Notes: generated by a model from the sequence alone, not told the origin. A stretch of 64,000 nucleotides of DNA from Acinetobacter equi (GCF_001307195.1 NZ_CP012808.1:2232001-2296000), one strand, 5' to 3'. Numbered from the stretch's first letter, positions 17,401 to 26,536 are shown. A program made the numbers and translations.

Positions 17401-18408
17401 GAAAAAGATTTTTCTTTTGATCGAATTGAACAATATTTGATTCCACTGATTAAAGTGAGTGATGAAAAAGGTCGAATTATTGAGCAAGGTCGAAATTTAT
17501 CTGAGTTAAAAGCACGTTGTCGTACAGAAACACATAGTCCTGTAAAACAATTGAAGGGTGAGTTTAAAACATTCCCTGATAACTTTGTGTTTGAAGCATC
17601 ACAAAAGGTGACTGGTGTTATTGTTAAGCAATATCAGGCATTAGTTCCTTCTAAGAAATTTGTAGATTTAGAGCAAAAAGATGAATCTGGTGTTGTAATT
17701 CAAACCTTTAATGATCAGGTTGAAGCAGTTAAGCAGCATCGTGAAGGCATTATTCGTTTGGTGCATATGCAGCTTGGAGATTTGGTTCGTCAGTTGAAAA
17801 AACAGATTTCTAAACCATTGGCTTTGGCTTATTCACCACTTGGAGATAAAGCAAAGCTAGAGCAAATGTTAGTTTATGCCACATTACAAATGGCAATTAC
17901 TGAACTTCCTGTGAATGCTGAAGAGTTTCAAGTACTTGTGGAAAATGTAAGAAAATCTTTCTTAACTCATGGTCAGAAAGCATTACAAAATTTAAGTGAA
18001 ATTTTTATTCAATGGCAAGAAATACGTCGAAAGTTATTGGTTTTAGACGATTCTATCTTTGGCGTAAGTATGGATGATATTGAAGATCAGCTTGATTTAA
18101 TGAGCTTATCTGACTTTGTTTATGTGAAACCAATTGATGTTTGGTTAGAGTTTTCACGTTATTTAAAGGCATTAATTTTACGTTTAGACCGACTTCCAAA
18201 TAATTTACAAAGGGATACTTCTGCCATTGATCAAGTAGACCCATGGATGGAAAAATTATTTAAGTTCAAAAATGATGATCGCCTTAAAGAATTATATTTC
18301 ATGGTTGAGGAGTTACGGATCTCTTTATTTTCACAACCAATGAAAACAAAGATGCCAATTTCACCAACCCGTTTGCAAAAACTATGGGAAAAACTTGGAA
18401 TAAGTTAA
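14473..18408 (+). CDS. hrpA: ATP-dependent RNA helicase HrpA (DEAH box)
   Basis: This 1311-residue DEAH-box helicase carries Walker A VAGETGSGKT (residues 81-90), the DEAHERS box near residue 180, and SAT near 212. Motif VI is in QRKGRCGRIAPG. These are followed by the HA2 and OB-fold regions and the long DUF3418 C-terminal domain typical of HrpA. The family acts on mRNA processing and stalled ribosomes. The start is GTG 14473, preceded by AGGGA. Residues about 487-507 (PPKSSLVKGGFQGK) are an in-frame insertion encoded by a palindromic DNA repeat just before the HA2 domain. The gene stands opposite ahpC and is followed 30 bases later by the FabH-like gene. Confidence 0.95.
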   Translation: MLSHLNVDQLVLARDRHRLNRLRKGKEANEQQYQELFEKSNEKVKARFSRIPNIKLNQDLPVTQYADKLIEAIEKHQVIIVAGETGSGKTTQLPQIAMLAGRGLTGLIGHTQPRRLAARSVSQRIAEEVGEKLGESISFKVRFNEQGSQDSIVRLMTDGILLAELVNDRFLTKYDTIIIDEAHERSLNIDFIMGYLKQLLPRRKDLKVIITSATLDVNRFSNYFNGAPIFEVEGRSYPVELRYRPISEMNIGGSDDDEFDDFEENLPRAVVSAVEECLQDAQEKGHPEHADILIFASTEQEIRELQETLIKHGPKHTEVLPLYARLALAEQQKIFNPSGSGRRIIIATNVAETALTVPNIRYVIDSGFARISRYNYRSRVQRLPIEAVSQAAANQRKGRCGRIAPGVCIRLYSEEDFLSRPEFTEPEIKRTNLASVILQMQSLGLGTLEDFDFIEPPDHRLVNDGRKLLIELGAMVEKRNQPTPVDEMNNPPKSSLVKGGFQGKADSLTKIGQQMAKMPIDPRLARMILGGAHFGVLNEILVIVAALAVQDPRERPADKQMQADQKHALFREADSDFLFYLKLWETLHENREGGMSENKRRTFARQHFLSWLRLREWKKTHEQLVDLAQGLKLSFNTKKASYENLHRALLTGLLSFIANKTDERNVFMAVRQQKARVFPASTLHKTNTPWVMAFEMVETSQVYLRTLAKIEPEWILLAAGNLLKHHYFEPHWSKKAGVVNAYDQISLFGLIVEPKRQINYEKVDQLAAHEIFLRDALTTGNLGITPPFLKHNLLKLEEVERVEDKLRRRDLVVDEETIYQFYASKVPEDVASRRSFEDWRATVEPKDPRCLFIEDDALWLDDRPTTQLFPDYLRNGELRLAASYRFDPSHDEDGATVKIPVQALAQVDENIWSWGIPGWRQELIEALLKSLPKDKRRHFVPIPDTAKKLVKNIDAQHLQAHILSYLAYQLRGDQITEKDFSFDRIEQYLIPLIKVSDEKGRIIEQGRNLSELKARCRTETHSPVKQLKGEFKTFPDNFVFEASQKVTGVIVKQYQALVPSKKFVDLEQKDESGVVIQTFNDQVEAVKQHREGIIRLVHMQLGDLVRQLKKQISKPLALAYSPLGDKAKLEQMLVYATLQMAITELPVNAEEFQVLVENVRKSFLTHGQKALQNLSEIFIQWQEIRRKLLVLDDSIFGVSMDDIEDQLDLMSLSDFVYVKPIDVWLEFSRYLKALILRLDRLPNNLQRDTSAIDQVDPWMEKLFKFKNDDRLKELYFMVEELRISLFSQPMKTKMPISPTRLQKLWEKLGIS
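15949..15975. repeat. Palindromic repeat inserted inside hrpA
   Basis: AAATCTTCCTT at 15949-15959 pairs with AAGGAGGATTT at 15965-15975 (one T-G pair) around a five-base loop. The element keeps the reading frame and codes for the segment PPKSSLVKGGFQGK. This peptide strongly resembles the NPPxSPFVKGG-type peptides that I recall being encoded by dispersed palindromic elements in several bacteria. Whether this genome has other copies cannot be seen here. Confidence 0.65.
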
Positions 18409-18437
18409 TATATGGCTAATCGAAATAGGAGTTTTAC

Positions 18438-19550
18438 ATGAGCATCCGTATTACTGGTACTGGTTTGTACCATCCAGAAGACGTTATTAGCAATGAAGAG
18501 TTAGTCGAAAGTTTAAATGCTTATGTGGAACGTTTTAATCTCGAAAATGCGGAAAAAATCGCTGCTGGCGAATTAGAAGCACTTCGTGGTTCAAGCGCAG
18601 AATTTATTGAAAAAGCGTCTGGCGTGAAGCGTCGCTATGTTGCAGAAAAAACAGGGATCTTAGATATTGATCGTTTACGTCCAAAATTACGTGAGCGTTC
18701 AAACGATGAATTGTCGATTCAAGCAGAATGGGGTGTAATTGCAGCAAAACAAGCGATGGAAAATGCGGGTGTTACTGCTGAAGATATCGATGTTGTAATT
18801 TTATCTTGTTCAAACTTACAACGTGCATATCCAGCTGTTGCAATTGAAATTCAAACAGCTTTGGGTATTCAAGGCTATGCATATGACATGAATGTAGCTT
18901 GTTCAGCAGCAACATTTGGTATTAAGCAAGCGTATGATGCAATTAAAGCTGGTGCACGCCGTGTATTGCTTGTGAATGTTGAAGTTACTTCTGGTCACAC
19001 AGATTTCCGTTCACGTGATTGTCACTTTATTTTTGGTGATGTTGCAACAGCATCAATTATTGAAGATACGACAACGAAAACAGGTTTTGAAGTTTTAGAT
19101 ATTAATTTATTTACACAATTTTCAAATAATATTCGTAACAACTTTGGCTTCCTAAATATGAGCGAAGTTGATGCAGATATTGATAATAATCGTTTCCGTC
19201 AGGATGGGCGTAAAGTATTTAAAGAAGTTTGCCCACTTGTTGCAAAAATGATTACGAAACAATTGCAAAAGAATGAAATTGACCCTGCAAATGTGAAGCG
19301 CTACTGGTTACACCAAGCAAATGCAAGCATGAATGAATTGATTCTAAAATTGGTTGTAGGTAAAGAAAATGCTCAACCTGATTTAGTGCCAATTATTTTA
19401 GATGAATTTGCAAATACATCATCTGCAGGTGTAATGATTGCATTGCATCGTACTGCACATGAAGTGAATGATGGTGAGTATGGCGTACTATGCTCATTTG
19501 GTGCAGGTTATTCAGTAGGTTCAATTTTGGTTCAGAAGAAAGTTGTTTAA
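18438..19550 (+). CDS. Beta-ketoacyl-ACP synthase III (FabH-like thiolase-fold enzyme)
   Basis: The 370-residue thiolase-fold condensing enzyme has the full FabH triad: Cys155 in [12 protein letters not shown], His292 in [10 protein letters not shown] and Asn327 in EFANTSSAG. It would start fatty-acid synthesis by joining an acyl-CoA to malonyl-ACP. It is about 50 residues longer than the classical FabH, with an extra segment around residues 25-60 and 75-92 ([30 protein letters not shown]). This matches a subgroup found in Pseudomonas that uses medium-chain acyl-CoA. It is not in a fab operon but between hrpA and cysS. Acyl specificity is inferred, so I give no gene symbol. Confidence 0.85.
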   Translation: MSIRITGTGLYHPEDVISNEELVESLNAYVERFNLENAEKIAAGELEALRGSSAEFIEKASGVKRRYVAEKTGILDIDRLRPKLRERSNDELSIQAEWGVIAAKQAMENAGVTAEDIDVVILSCSNLQRAYPAVAIEIQTALGIQGYAYDMNVACSAATFGIKQAYDAIKAGARRVLLVNVEVTSGHTDFRSRDCHFIFGDVATASIIEDTTTKTGFEVLDINLFTQFSNNIRNNFGFLNMSEVDADIDNNRFRQDGRKVFKEVCPLVAKMITKQLQKNEIDPANVKRYWLHQANASMNELILKLVVGKENAQPDLVPIILDEFANTSSAGVMIALHRTAHEVNDGEYGVLCSFGAGYSVGSILVQKKVV

Positions 19551-19577
19551 GCTGAATTAAAATAATTGAAGCCTCAT

Positions 19578-19610
19578 AAAAGTGATTGAATTTATTCAGT
19601 CACTTTTTTT
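19578..19610 (+). terminator. Terminator after the FabH-like gene
   Basis: AAAAGTGATTGAAT pairs with ATTCAGTCACTTTT with one T-G pair and a very tight loop. Three further T residues follow. It lies 27 bases after the stop codon. Confidence 0.85.
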
Positions 19611-19773
19611 GTTTTAGGATTAAATTTTATTAAAATTTAGCCAAAAACGTGCAGTTTATTTCGGTCACACAAATTTTTTATATTTAAATTAGAAAAACAA
19701 TGCTTAAAACTTTATGAATAATAAGCCATAGGTTAAGATTAGGCATCTTTTTATAAAATTAATATGAAGCACT

Positions 19774-21195
19774 ATGCAACCATTTGTTCTATATAATTCA
19801 GAGCAACGTAAAAAAGTTGAATTTGTTCCACGTAAAGAAGGGCATATTGATATGTATGTCTGTGGTATGACGGTTTATGATTATTGTCATATTGGGCATG
19901 CACGTGTAATGGTTGCATTTGACTATATTATTCGTTTTTTACGTAGCCAAGGTTGGAATGTTAAATACGTTCGAAATATTACAGATATTGACGACAAAAT
20001 TATTAAACGTGCCAATGAAAATGGTGAAAGCATTACAGCATTGACTGATCGCTTTATTCAAGCAATGAATGAAGATGCTGAAAATTTAGGGTGTTTAGCA
20101 CCTGATGAAGCACCTCGTGCAACAGAATATATTGATCAAATGCAAAGTATGATTGGTACTTTAGTGAATAACGGTACTGCATATCCAGCAAATAATGGTG
20201 ATGTTTACTTCCAAGTTGATAAATTTGCAAAATATGGTCGTTTATCTGGTCGTAAATTGGAAGATATGCAAGCAGGTGCATCTGAGCGTGTAGATGTAGA
20301 AGTTGAAAAGAAACATCCATTTGACTTTGTGCTTTGGAAGCATGCTAAAGAAAATGAACCTTCTTGGGCTTCACCTTGGGGCAATGGTCGTCCGGGTTGG
20401 CATATTGAATGTTCTGCAATGTCAACGTGCTGCTTAGGTAATCATTTTGATATTCACGGTGGTGGCTCGGATTTAACATTCCCGCACCATGAAAATGAAA
20501 TTGCACAATCTGAAGCATCAACAGGCGAACAATATGTAAATTATTGGATGCATGTGGGCTTTATTAATGTCGATGGTGAGAAAATGTCTAAGTCATTAGG
20601 CAACTTCTTTACTATTCGTGATGTGATGGATAAATTCCATCCTGAAGTGATTCGCTATTTCATTGTGTCATCACATTATCGTAGCCCAGTGAATTTCTCT
20701 GATGTTGCATTGAAAGAAGCTAAATCGGCTTTATCTCGTTTCTATCACTCATTTAAGGCATATCAAGCCATTTATGGTGAAAAGCTTGTTGAAACTTTAG
20801 ATGATGCATTTGTAGAACGTTTTAATGCTGCAATGCGTGATGATTTCAATACATCTGAAGCAATTGCTGTATTGTTTGAAGTGAATAAAGCATTAAATAG
20901 TGCAGTAAAAGAAGAGAAAGCAGAGCAAGCTGAAGTTTATTATGCAACGCTTCGTCATCTAACAAACATTCTAGGCTTAGTTCAATACAATGTAGATGAA
21001 TTCTTAAAGTCTGATATTGGTCAAGAAGCTTTAGGTTTAACACCTGAACAAATTGAAGATTTAATTCAACAGCGTAAAGATGCAAAGAAAGCGAAAGAAT
21101 TTGGACGTGCCGATGAAATTCGCCAATCTTTATTAGATCAAGGTGTAGTTTTAGAAGATACACGTCAAGGTACTGTTTGGCGTCGTGCTGATTAA
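19774..21195 (+). CDS. cysS: Cysteinyl-tRNA synthetase
   Basis: This 473-residue class I synthetase attaches cysteine to tRNA-Cys. The HIGH motif is at residues 39-42, in [15 protein letters not shown], and KMSKS is at 270-274. The zinc ligands for cysteine selection are visible: Cys30 in [10 protein letters not shown], the Cys in HIECSAMS, and the His pair in LTFPHHENE. The anticodon-binding helical domain fills the last 150 residues. Length equals the usual 460-475. The tRNA-Gly gene follows 65 bases later in the same direction, but it has its own strong promoter. Confidence 0.97.
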   Translation: MQPFVLYNSEQRKKVEFVPRKEGHIDMYVCGMTVYDYCHIGHARVMVAFDYIIRFLRSQGWNVKYVRNITDIDDKIIKRANENGESITALTDRFIQAMNEDAENLGCLAPDEAPRATEYIDQMQSMIGTLVNNGTAYPANNGDVYFQVDKFAKYGRLSGRKLEDMQAGASERVDVEVEKKHPFDFVLWKHAKENEPSWASPWGNGRPGWHIECSAMSTCCLGNHFDIHGGGSDLTFPHHENEIAQSEASTGEQYVNYWMHVGFINVDGEKMSKSLGNFFTIRDVMDKFHPEVIRYFIVSSHYRSPVNFSDVALKEAKSALSRFYHSFKAYQAIYGEKLVETLDDAFVERFNAAMRDDFNTSEAIAVLFEVNKALNSAVKEEKAEQAEVYYATLRHLTNILGLVQYNVDEFLKSDIGQEALGLTPEQIEDLIQQRKDAKKAKEFGRADEIRQSLLDQGVVLEDTRQGTVWRRAD

Positions 21196-21204
21196 TTCGC
21201 CATT

Positions 21205-21256
21205 TGGAAGTGAATCATATTGACAGTTAAAATAAAGTCTCTATAATTCACTTCCA
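21205..21256. repeat. Perfect inverted repeat framing the tRNA-Gly promoter
   Basis: TGGAAGTGAAT at 21205-21215 is an exact inverted copy of ATTCACTTCCA at 21246-21256. The 30 bases between hold the -35 box, and the right arm overlaps the end of the -10 box. The arms could form a long-loop hairpin in cysS read-through RNA or a two-site operator in DNA. Confidence 0.75.
21220..21247 (+). promoter_or_regulatory. Consensus sigma-70 promoter of tRNA-Gly
   Basis: A perfect TTGACA at 21220-21225 and a perfect TATAAT at 21242-21247 are separated by 16 bases. Transcription would start near 21254, just before the mature tRNA at 21261. Confidence 0.88.
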
Positions 21257-21260
21257 TATT

Positions 21261-21336
<76 letters not shown>

Positions 21337-21342
21337 AAATTC

Positions 21343-21376
21343 AAAAAAGCCTAAATCATTTGATTTAGGCTTTTTT
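21343..21376 (+). terminator. Bidirectional terminator between tRNA-Gly and mqo
   Basis: AAAAAAGCCTAAATCA and TGATTTAGGCTTTTTT form a perfect 16-base-pair inverted repeat around two T residues. T runs are present on both strands, and the mqo stop codon lies 12 bases away. Confidence 0.92.
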
Positions 21377-21387
21377 ATTGTTTGAAG

Positions 21388-23028
21388 TTAATGAATTGTA
21401 TTTAAGATCGGTTGGTGATCTTTATTATGCGTTGTACGTGAAGTGTAATCTAAACCAAGTGTTGAGCTTGTGTATGTCCGAATATGGTCGAGTAGAATAG
21501 GGTCTTTACTGAGTTCTTGCTGATATGATGGTACGATTTTTTTAATTTTATGATTCCAAGTAGAAGAAACTTGTTTTGGGAAAACTTGCTCTAACAGCGT
21601 TAACATAATATAGGATGATGTTGATGCACCAGGGGATGCACCTAATAATGCAGTAAGTGTGCCATCAGGTGAGGCAAAAATTTCAGTACCAAATTTAAGT
21701 ACAGCAGGTTGGTCGGAATCTTTTTTTATAATTTGAACGCGTTGACCACCTTGGCTTAAGTTCCAGTCTTTTGATTTTGCTTCTGGATAATATTTTCGGA
21801 GTTCTTTTAATTGTTCTTGTTTAGACATCATCACTTGATCTATTAAATATTGAACAAGATCTAAATTTTTAAAGCCAACACTTAACATTGGAATAATATT
21901 GTTTTGATGAGTTGCCATAAGTAAGTCAGATTGTGAGCCATGTTTAAGAAACTTATTTGAATAGGTTGCAAATGGACCAAAAAGTACATATTTTTTGCCA
22001 TCAATATAGCGCGTATCAATATGAGGAACGGACATAGGGGGAGCCCCTAGCTCTGCTCGACCATAAACTTTAGCTGTGTGTTGTGCTGTAATGGTTGGGT
22101 TATCTGTGATCAGAAATGTTCCACCAATAGGAAATCCAGCATATTGTTTTGCTTCTTTTAGTCCAGTGTATTGGAGTAGTTTGATGGTTGCTCCACCTGC
22201 ACCAATGAAGACATATTTTGTTCGAATATATCCCTTTTGATTATTTTTTAAATTGAGATAAGAAATTGTCCATGTTTTATCATTGTTTTGGCTAATACCT
22301 GTCACTTCTGTGGAGGTGTTTAGGTGGAAGTTTGGATTAGTAGTAAGATGCTGAATCAATTGTTTGGTGATTTCTCCATAATTAATGTCGGAACCAACAT
22401 CCATATGCGTTGCAGCAACTTTTTCTTTTAAATTGCGACCATGCATAATAAGTGGAGCCCATTTTTCAATTTCTATTGGATTTTCTGTATATTTCATTCC
22501 ATAAAATAAAGGGTTTTGAGTCATGGATGCATAGCGTTTTTTTAGAAAATCAACATTTTGCTTACCCCAAACAAAAGCAACATGGGGAACAGGATGAATA
22601 AAAGATTTGGGATTGTGAAGAATATGGTGTTTTACTTGGTAAGCCCAGAACTGTTTTGACACTTCAAATTGTTCGGCTGTAGTTACGGCTTTCTGAATAT
22701 TAATTTGATTATTTTTTTCGGGGGTGTAATTCATTTCCATAAAGCCAGAATGTCCAGTTCCAGCATTATTGAGTCCTTTGGAGCTTTCCTCAGCCACTTG
22801 ATCTAGACGTTCAAACATTTGAACTTTCCAATTTGGTTCAAGCTCATAGAGGTAAGTACCTAATGTTGCGCTCATAATACCTCCACCAATGAGTACAACA
22901 TCAATTGTGGGAGTATTCTTTTGTTGTGTGATATTAATTGAGGAAGCAATTGGGCGAAATAGAAAAATGTATCCCAAAAGAATGCTTATACATAGAGAGA
23001 TTAGTACCCATTTAAAGACTTTTTTCAT
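21388..23028 (-). CDS. mqo: Malate:quinone oxidoreductase
   Basis: This 546-residue FAD enzyme oxidises malate to oxaloacetate and passes electrons to the quinone pool at the inner membrane. The dinucleotide-binding motif [14 protein letters not shown] lies near residue 44, followed by family motifs [12 protein letters not shown] and NNAGTGHSG, and later [18 protein letters not shown]. An N-terminal hydrophobic segment (residues 5-26) should anchor or target it to the membrane; many Mqo proteins lack it. The gene is monocistronic and convergent with the tRNA gene. The start ATG at 23028 is the first codon before the membrane segment. Confidence 0.95.
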   Translation of the reverse strand: MKKVFKWVLISLCISILLGYIFLFRPIASSINITQQKNTPTIDVVLIGGGIMSATLGTYLYELEPNWKVQMFERLDQVAEESSKGLNNAGTGHSGFMEMNYTPEKNNQINIQKAVTTAEQFEVSKQFWAYQVKHHILHNPKSFIHPVPHVAFVWGKQNVDFLKKRYASMTQNPLFYGMKYTENPIEIEKWAPLIMHGRNLKEKVAATHMDVGSDINYGEITKQLIQHLTTNPNFHLNTSTEVTGISQNNDKTWTISYLNLKNNQKGYIRTKYVFIGAGGATIKLLQYTGLKEAKQYAGFPIGGTFLITDNPTITAQHTAKVYGRAELGAPPMSVPHIDTRYIDGKKYVLFGPFATYSNKFLKHGSQSDLLMATHQNNIIPMLSVGFKNLDLVQYLIDQVMMSKQEQLKELRKYYPEAKSKDWNLSQGGQRVQIIKKDSDQPAVLKFGTEIFASPDGTLTALLGASPGASTSSYIMLTLLEQVFPKQVSSTWNHKIKKIVPSYQQELSKDPILLDHIRTYTSSTLGLDYTSRTTHNKDHQPILNTIH

Positions 23029-23194
23029 TTTAATTATGTCTCAGTGTGGTGGTGTATTTGATTATTATGTTTAAAAAACACCCAGACAATAATATCTATG
23101 TAAGCTTCTGTTGATCTACTGTTGAAAATAAGAGAGCTATTTTTGTTTTATTTTTTAGAGCAAAAATGTGGTGAGTATTTTAAATTTATGTTTT

Positions 23195-23650
23195 TTAACG
23201 ACCTGTACCAATCAGTAGTGATAAAATACCAGCAGCAATCAATGGACCTACAGGTACACCTCGTAACACAGCAACTCCAGCAACTGTGCCTATGAGTAAG
23301 CCTGCAACAATGTTAGGTTGATTTGACATCAGCTGTACGCCACGTCCACCAAGCCAAGCCACAAATAAGCCAATCGCAATCGCACACAAAGATTTCCAAT
23401 GTAGAAAAGATTTTAAAATTTCATCGCCATGAAGCTTTCCGCTGGCAATGGGTGTTAATACTCCTATAGTAAGAATAATAATACCGATATTTAGACCATG
23501 TTGCTGTAGCAGTGGGAAGAACATGCTAAGTGGTGTGATTTTAAAAACAATAAGTACACCAGCAGCAATGGTGACAGCTGAATTGTGACTGAATATACCG
23601 CAAGCAAGAAGTACTAAAAGAACAAAAAGATTGAGATCAAGTTGAGACAT
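23195..23650 (-). CDS. DUF441 family membrane protein (YeaL-like)
   Basis: The protein of about 151 residues has four hydrophobic segments: [14 protein letters not shown], then around [28 protein letters not shown] and [15 protein letters not shown]. It ends [18 protein letters not shown]. Length and motifs match the DUF441/YeaL family of inner-membrane proteins with no known function. The frame stays open 15 codons further upstream, but ATG 23650 gives the normal family N-terminus (MSQLDLNL). It is alone on the minus strand, with rsuA starting divergently 135 bases away. Confidence 0.85.
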   Translation of the reverse strand: MSQLDLNLFVLLVLLACGIFSHNSAVTIAAGVLIVFKITPLSMFFPLLQQHGLNIGIIILTIGVLTPIASGKLHGDEILKSFLHWKSLCAIAIGLFVAWLGGRGVQLMSNQPNIVAGLLIGTVAGVAVLRGVPVGPLIAAGILSLLIGTGR

Positions 23651-23785
23651 GTAAACTTTCAAATTGTGAAAAAGGAAATATTGTAACCTTTTCAAGCTGT
23701 GAATGTGCGAGTTGAAATGGTTTATATATATAAGATCTTAGATTTTGTATAAAATGATGTGCTAACTTATTAAGAAGAGCGATCC

Positions 23786-24502
23786 ATGATGTTTTTGGAA
23801 AAAATGTTACAGTCACAAGGTTTTGGTGCTCGAAAACATTGTCAGCAGTTAATTAAAAATGGTGCTGTCCAAATTCATGGAGAAACTAAAACTAATCCAA
23901 AAGAAAAGGTGAATCTTCAAGATCTTTCTTTTCATGTTTATGGCGAAGAGTTTCTATATCGTGAAAAAGTATATATCGCTTTAAATAAACCTAAAGGATA
24001 TGAATGTTCGCATCAAGCGACGCATCATTTTAGTGTATTTGAATTATTTGATGATGTGCTATATCAGCGTGGAATTCAGTGTGTAGGGCGTTTAGATCAG
24101 GATACAACGGGGTTATTGCTTTTAACGGATGATGGGCAGTTCTTGCAGGCTTTAACACATCCTAAAAAGCATGTTGCTAAAGTCTATCAAATGTATACCG
24201 CAGACCCAGTTACAGATGCACAAATTTCTCAATTGGAACAGGGTGTAGAATTAAGAAATGAGACGGGTTCTTTTGCTGCTACAGATGTTCAGCGTTTAGC
24301 GGAAAATCACCTACAGATGACGATTCATCAAGGTGTTTATCATCAGGTTAAAAGAATGTTGGCTGCTGTAGGAAATAAGGTCGATCAGCTACATCGTTAT
24401 CAAATAGGTGCACTCGCATTACCTGAGTTAGAAGAAGGTGAATGGATTTATCTTACAGCAGAGCAAATTGAACAAGCAAAATACCGTGATGTTTTTAAAT
24501 AA
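23786..24502 (+). CDS. rsuA: 16S rRNA pseudouridine(516) synthase RsuA
   Basis: This 238-residue protein has an N-terminal S4 RNA-binding domain (residues 1-60) and a RsuA-type catalytic domain. The catalytic Asp is in VGRLDQDTTGLLLLTDDG near residue 105, and KPKGYECSH and HQGVYHQVKRML are further family motifs. The enzyme isomerises U516 in 16S rRNA during small-subunit assembly. Two adjacent ATG codons (23786, 23789) are possible starts, with GAGCGA upstream. It converges on the acetyltransferase gene with only two bases between the stop codons. Specificity for U516 rather than a 23S site is inferred from length and motifs. Confidence 0.88.
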   Translation: MMFLEKMLQSQGFGARKHCQQLIKNGAVQIHGETKTNPKEKVNLQDLSFHVYGEEFLYREKVYIALNKPKGYECSHQATHHFSVFELFDDVLYQRGIQCVGRLDQDTTGLLLLTDDGQFLQALTHPKKHVAKVYQMYTADPVTDAQISQLEQGVELRNETGSFAATDVQRLAENHLQMTIHQGVYHQVKRMLAAVGNKVDQLHRYQIGALALPELEEGEWIYLTAEQIEQAKYRDVFK

Positions 24503-24504
24503 AA

Positions 24505-24948
24505 TTATTTTAAGAAACAATGATAGGTATAGTACTGCTCATCTTTAATGAAGCCCATTTTTTCGTATAGATGCTGTGATTGATAATTTGTGCGTTGAGT
24601 TTCTAGGCTGATTCTCAGCGCATTTTTATGTGTGGCAAATAAAATAGCAGTGTCTATTAGTTGTTTTGCAGAACCTTGCCGACGAAATTTAGGGGAAACA
24701 TAAACATCATCTAAAATATAATAGGTTGAACATGCAACGGTAGAAAAGCCTAAATATAAGAGTATAAAGCCAGTAAATACATCATCTTTAACATGAATAA
24801 AAATGACGCTTTGTTGGTTTTCAAAACGTTGTTTTAGAAATTGATATGAAAGCGTTAAATTAGAAGAACTTCCATAAAATTGACGGTATTCATCAAACAA
24901 TATGGCTAATTTTTCTAAGTCTTGAAATTCGGCACGTTTTACGATCAT
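24505..24948 (-). CDS. GNAT family N-acetyltransferase
   Basis: The 147-residue protein has the GNAT fold. The acetyl-CoA pyrophosphate loop is seen in VSPKFRRQGSAKQL, preceded by the strand YYILDDVYV and followed by LYEKMGF, which is the usual closing motif. The substrate is not predictable; relatives acetylate small amines, diamines or protein N-termini. ATG 24948 is chosen because GGAG lies six bases upstream; the frame is open 13 codons further. It is convergent with rsuA and lies upstream of the antitoxin-like gene on the same strand. Confidence 0.85.
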   Translation of the reverse strand: MIVKRAEFQDLEKLAILFDEYRQFYGSSSNLTLSYQFLKQRFENQQSVIFIHVKDDVFTGFILLYLGFSTVACSTYYILDDVYVSPKFRRQGSAKQLIDTAILFATHKNALRISLETQRTNYQSQHLYEKMGFIKDEQYYTYHCFLK

Positions 24949-25038
24949 TGAAGACTCCATGTAAAAATAATCCTTTACATGAAGCATAAAGAAAAAATAT
25001 CTTAAAAATTATTAAAATTGTTTATAAATAAGACAATG

Positions 25039-25374
25039 TTAATTTTTGTCTTTATCATTTAGTAATTCATCAAGCTCTTTAAATAGATCAATATGATCGT
25101 CATCAAGTATTATATCTTGTTCAGTAGAATATGCTGTTTGATCTGATGAATCATTATTTTTTTGCTCTTGCTTTAAGCGACGAAGCTTAAGGAGTTGTTC
25201 TAAATTAATATTTTGATTTTCAATCGAAAAAGGGATTGATTTTGTGAGAACCACTTGCTTGAAAAAAAGGCGAACTGCTTGGGCAGGGGTAATTCCCAAT
25301 TGTTTAAATACTGCAAATGCCTGTTTTTTTTCTTGTGAATCAAGACGCACTTGATAGACTTCAGTTTTTCTCAT
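25039..25374 (-). CDS. RelB/DinJ-type antitoxin without adjacent toxin
   Basis: The 111-residue protein begins with a ribbon-helix-helix domain: the beta strand TEVYQVRLDSQEKKQAFAVF, then the helix pair LGITPAQAVRLFFKQVV. This is the DinJ/RelB family pattern, which ends with a TKSIPF-like motif as seen here. The remaining 65 residues are charged (LKLRRLKQEQ, then an acidic tail EQDIILDDDHIDLFKELDELL) and would form the toxin-binding arm. A YafQ or RelE toxin gene normally follows the antitoxin; the 91 bases downstream hold none, and the next gene is the acetyltransferase. It may be an orphan antitoxin or a regulator. No palindromic operator is evident upstream. Confidence 0.8.
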   Translation of the reverse strand: MRKTEVYQVRLDSQEKKQAFAVFKQLGITPAQAVRLFFKQVVLTKSIPFSIENQNINLEQLLKLRRLKQEQKNNDSSDQTAYSTEQDIILDDDHIDLFKELDELLNDKDKN

Positions 25375-25474
25375 GATTTTTTAAATCTTTAGGATATTGA
25401 TCGCTTTGACTAGATATTCTAATCGAACTGATTGTAATTTCAATCAAATAACACAGTAAATTTACAAATTGTAA

Positions 25475-25496
25475 TGACACTGATATTACAGTGTCA
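25475..25496. repeat. Inverted repeat across a stop codon
   Basis: TGACACTG at 25475-25482 pairs perfectly with CAGTGTCA at 25489-25496, with a six-base loop that holds the stop codon (TAA, 25488-25486) of the RluA-family gene. T-rich sequence on the minus strand follows only loosely, so this may be a weak terminator or a regulatory hairpin. Confidence 0.6.
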
Positions 25497-26394
25497 GTTC
25501 TTGTTTGGAAAACAAGTGATAAATTTGTTGATTTACAGGATCTTGAAACTCAATTGTCTTGGCTAAAAGCTGTAAAGGTGATGTAAAGTCATCTTCTTTT
25601 TTATGTTGAATACTTGGATAAAATGAATCATTTTTAATTGCTAAGCCTAAAGAGTTTAGATGAACACGTAATTGATGTTGTTTGCCTGTAAGCGGTTTTA
25701 ATTCATATTTTGCCCAATATTGGTTATGTTCAAGTATAGAAATATCTGTTGAGCTGTTTGGCTCACCATCGCAAGTTTGCATAATATAAAAAGGTTCGCC
25801 TTTTTCCATACGTAATTCAATATGTTGTGGAAATGGAATGTGAGAATTAAATGGCGCTATGGCATGGTAAGTTTTTTGTACTTGGCGCTCTGCAAATAAT
25901 TGCTGATATAGTCCGCGTGTTTCTGGATTTTTTGAAAATAATACAATGCCAGCCGTTTCACGATCTAAACGATGGATAGGCGTAAGGAATTCATTATTAG
26001 TTTGCTTTTTTAATCGGACTAATAATGTTTCTTGTACATATTGACCTGTAGGTGACATCGTTAAAAAATGTGGTTTATCTACAGCAATAAAATCATTATT
26101 TTCAAATAAGATTTGGTGTTCAAATGGAACATGCGTTTCGTGTGCTAAAAAACGATAATAAAAAACGTGACTATTAGGCGTATATGGCGAGTGGATTGTT
26201 AGAATATGCCCTTGCTGATTATAAATAAGTTGATCATTAAAGCGTTGTATCCATTCATTTTGTGAAATATGTGGAAATTCTTGACAGAGATAATCAAAAA
26301 TACTGCCGACATGACTTTGTAAGGTGGGCAAATAAACTTTACTTGCACTAACACCGTTGATCATTGGGGGAACAAAATCAGACTTTAGATTCAT
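25486..26394 (-). CDS. RluA family pseudouridine synthase
   Basis: The 302-residue synthase of the RluA family has no clear S4 domain. The catalytic motif is PIHRLDRETAGIVLFSKN near residue 135, with the active Asp in HRLDRET. The partner motifs are VDKPHFLTMSPTG and LTGKQHQLRVHL. Such enzymes modify 23S rRNA or tRNA; without the S4 domain this one could be a tRNA or 23S enzyme of the RluC/TruC-like branch, and the target nucleotide cannot be assigned. It stands divergently from tsaE. Its stop codon lies in the loop of a perfect hairpin. Confidence 0.85.
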   Translation of the reverse strand: MNLKSDFVPPMINGVSASKVYLPTLQSHVGSIFDYLCQEFPHISQNEWIQRFNDQLIYNQQGHILTIHSPYTPNSHVFYYRFLAHETHVPFEHQILFENNDFIAVDKPHFLTMSPTGQYVQETLLVRLKKQTNNEFLTPIHRLDRETAGIVLFSKNPETRGLYQQLFAERQVQKTYHAIAPFNSHIPFPQHIELRMEKGEPFYIMQTCDGEPNSSTDISILEHNQYWAKYELKPLTGKQHQLRVHLNSLGLAIKNDSFYPSIQHKKEDDFTSPLQLLAKTIEFQDPVNQQIYHLFSKQELTL

Positions 26395-26536
26395 TGCTTA
26401 GTTGCCAAAGGTTTAAAAAATGTAAATCTAAATAGCGAAAAAACAACTTTTATTGTTTGCTACGTAGGTTTTAAAGCGGTGCGATGCTATCATATTTGTT
26501 CTTTTTAATCTTGTTGTGAGAAGTCTTGTTGTGAGC

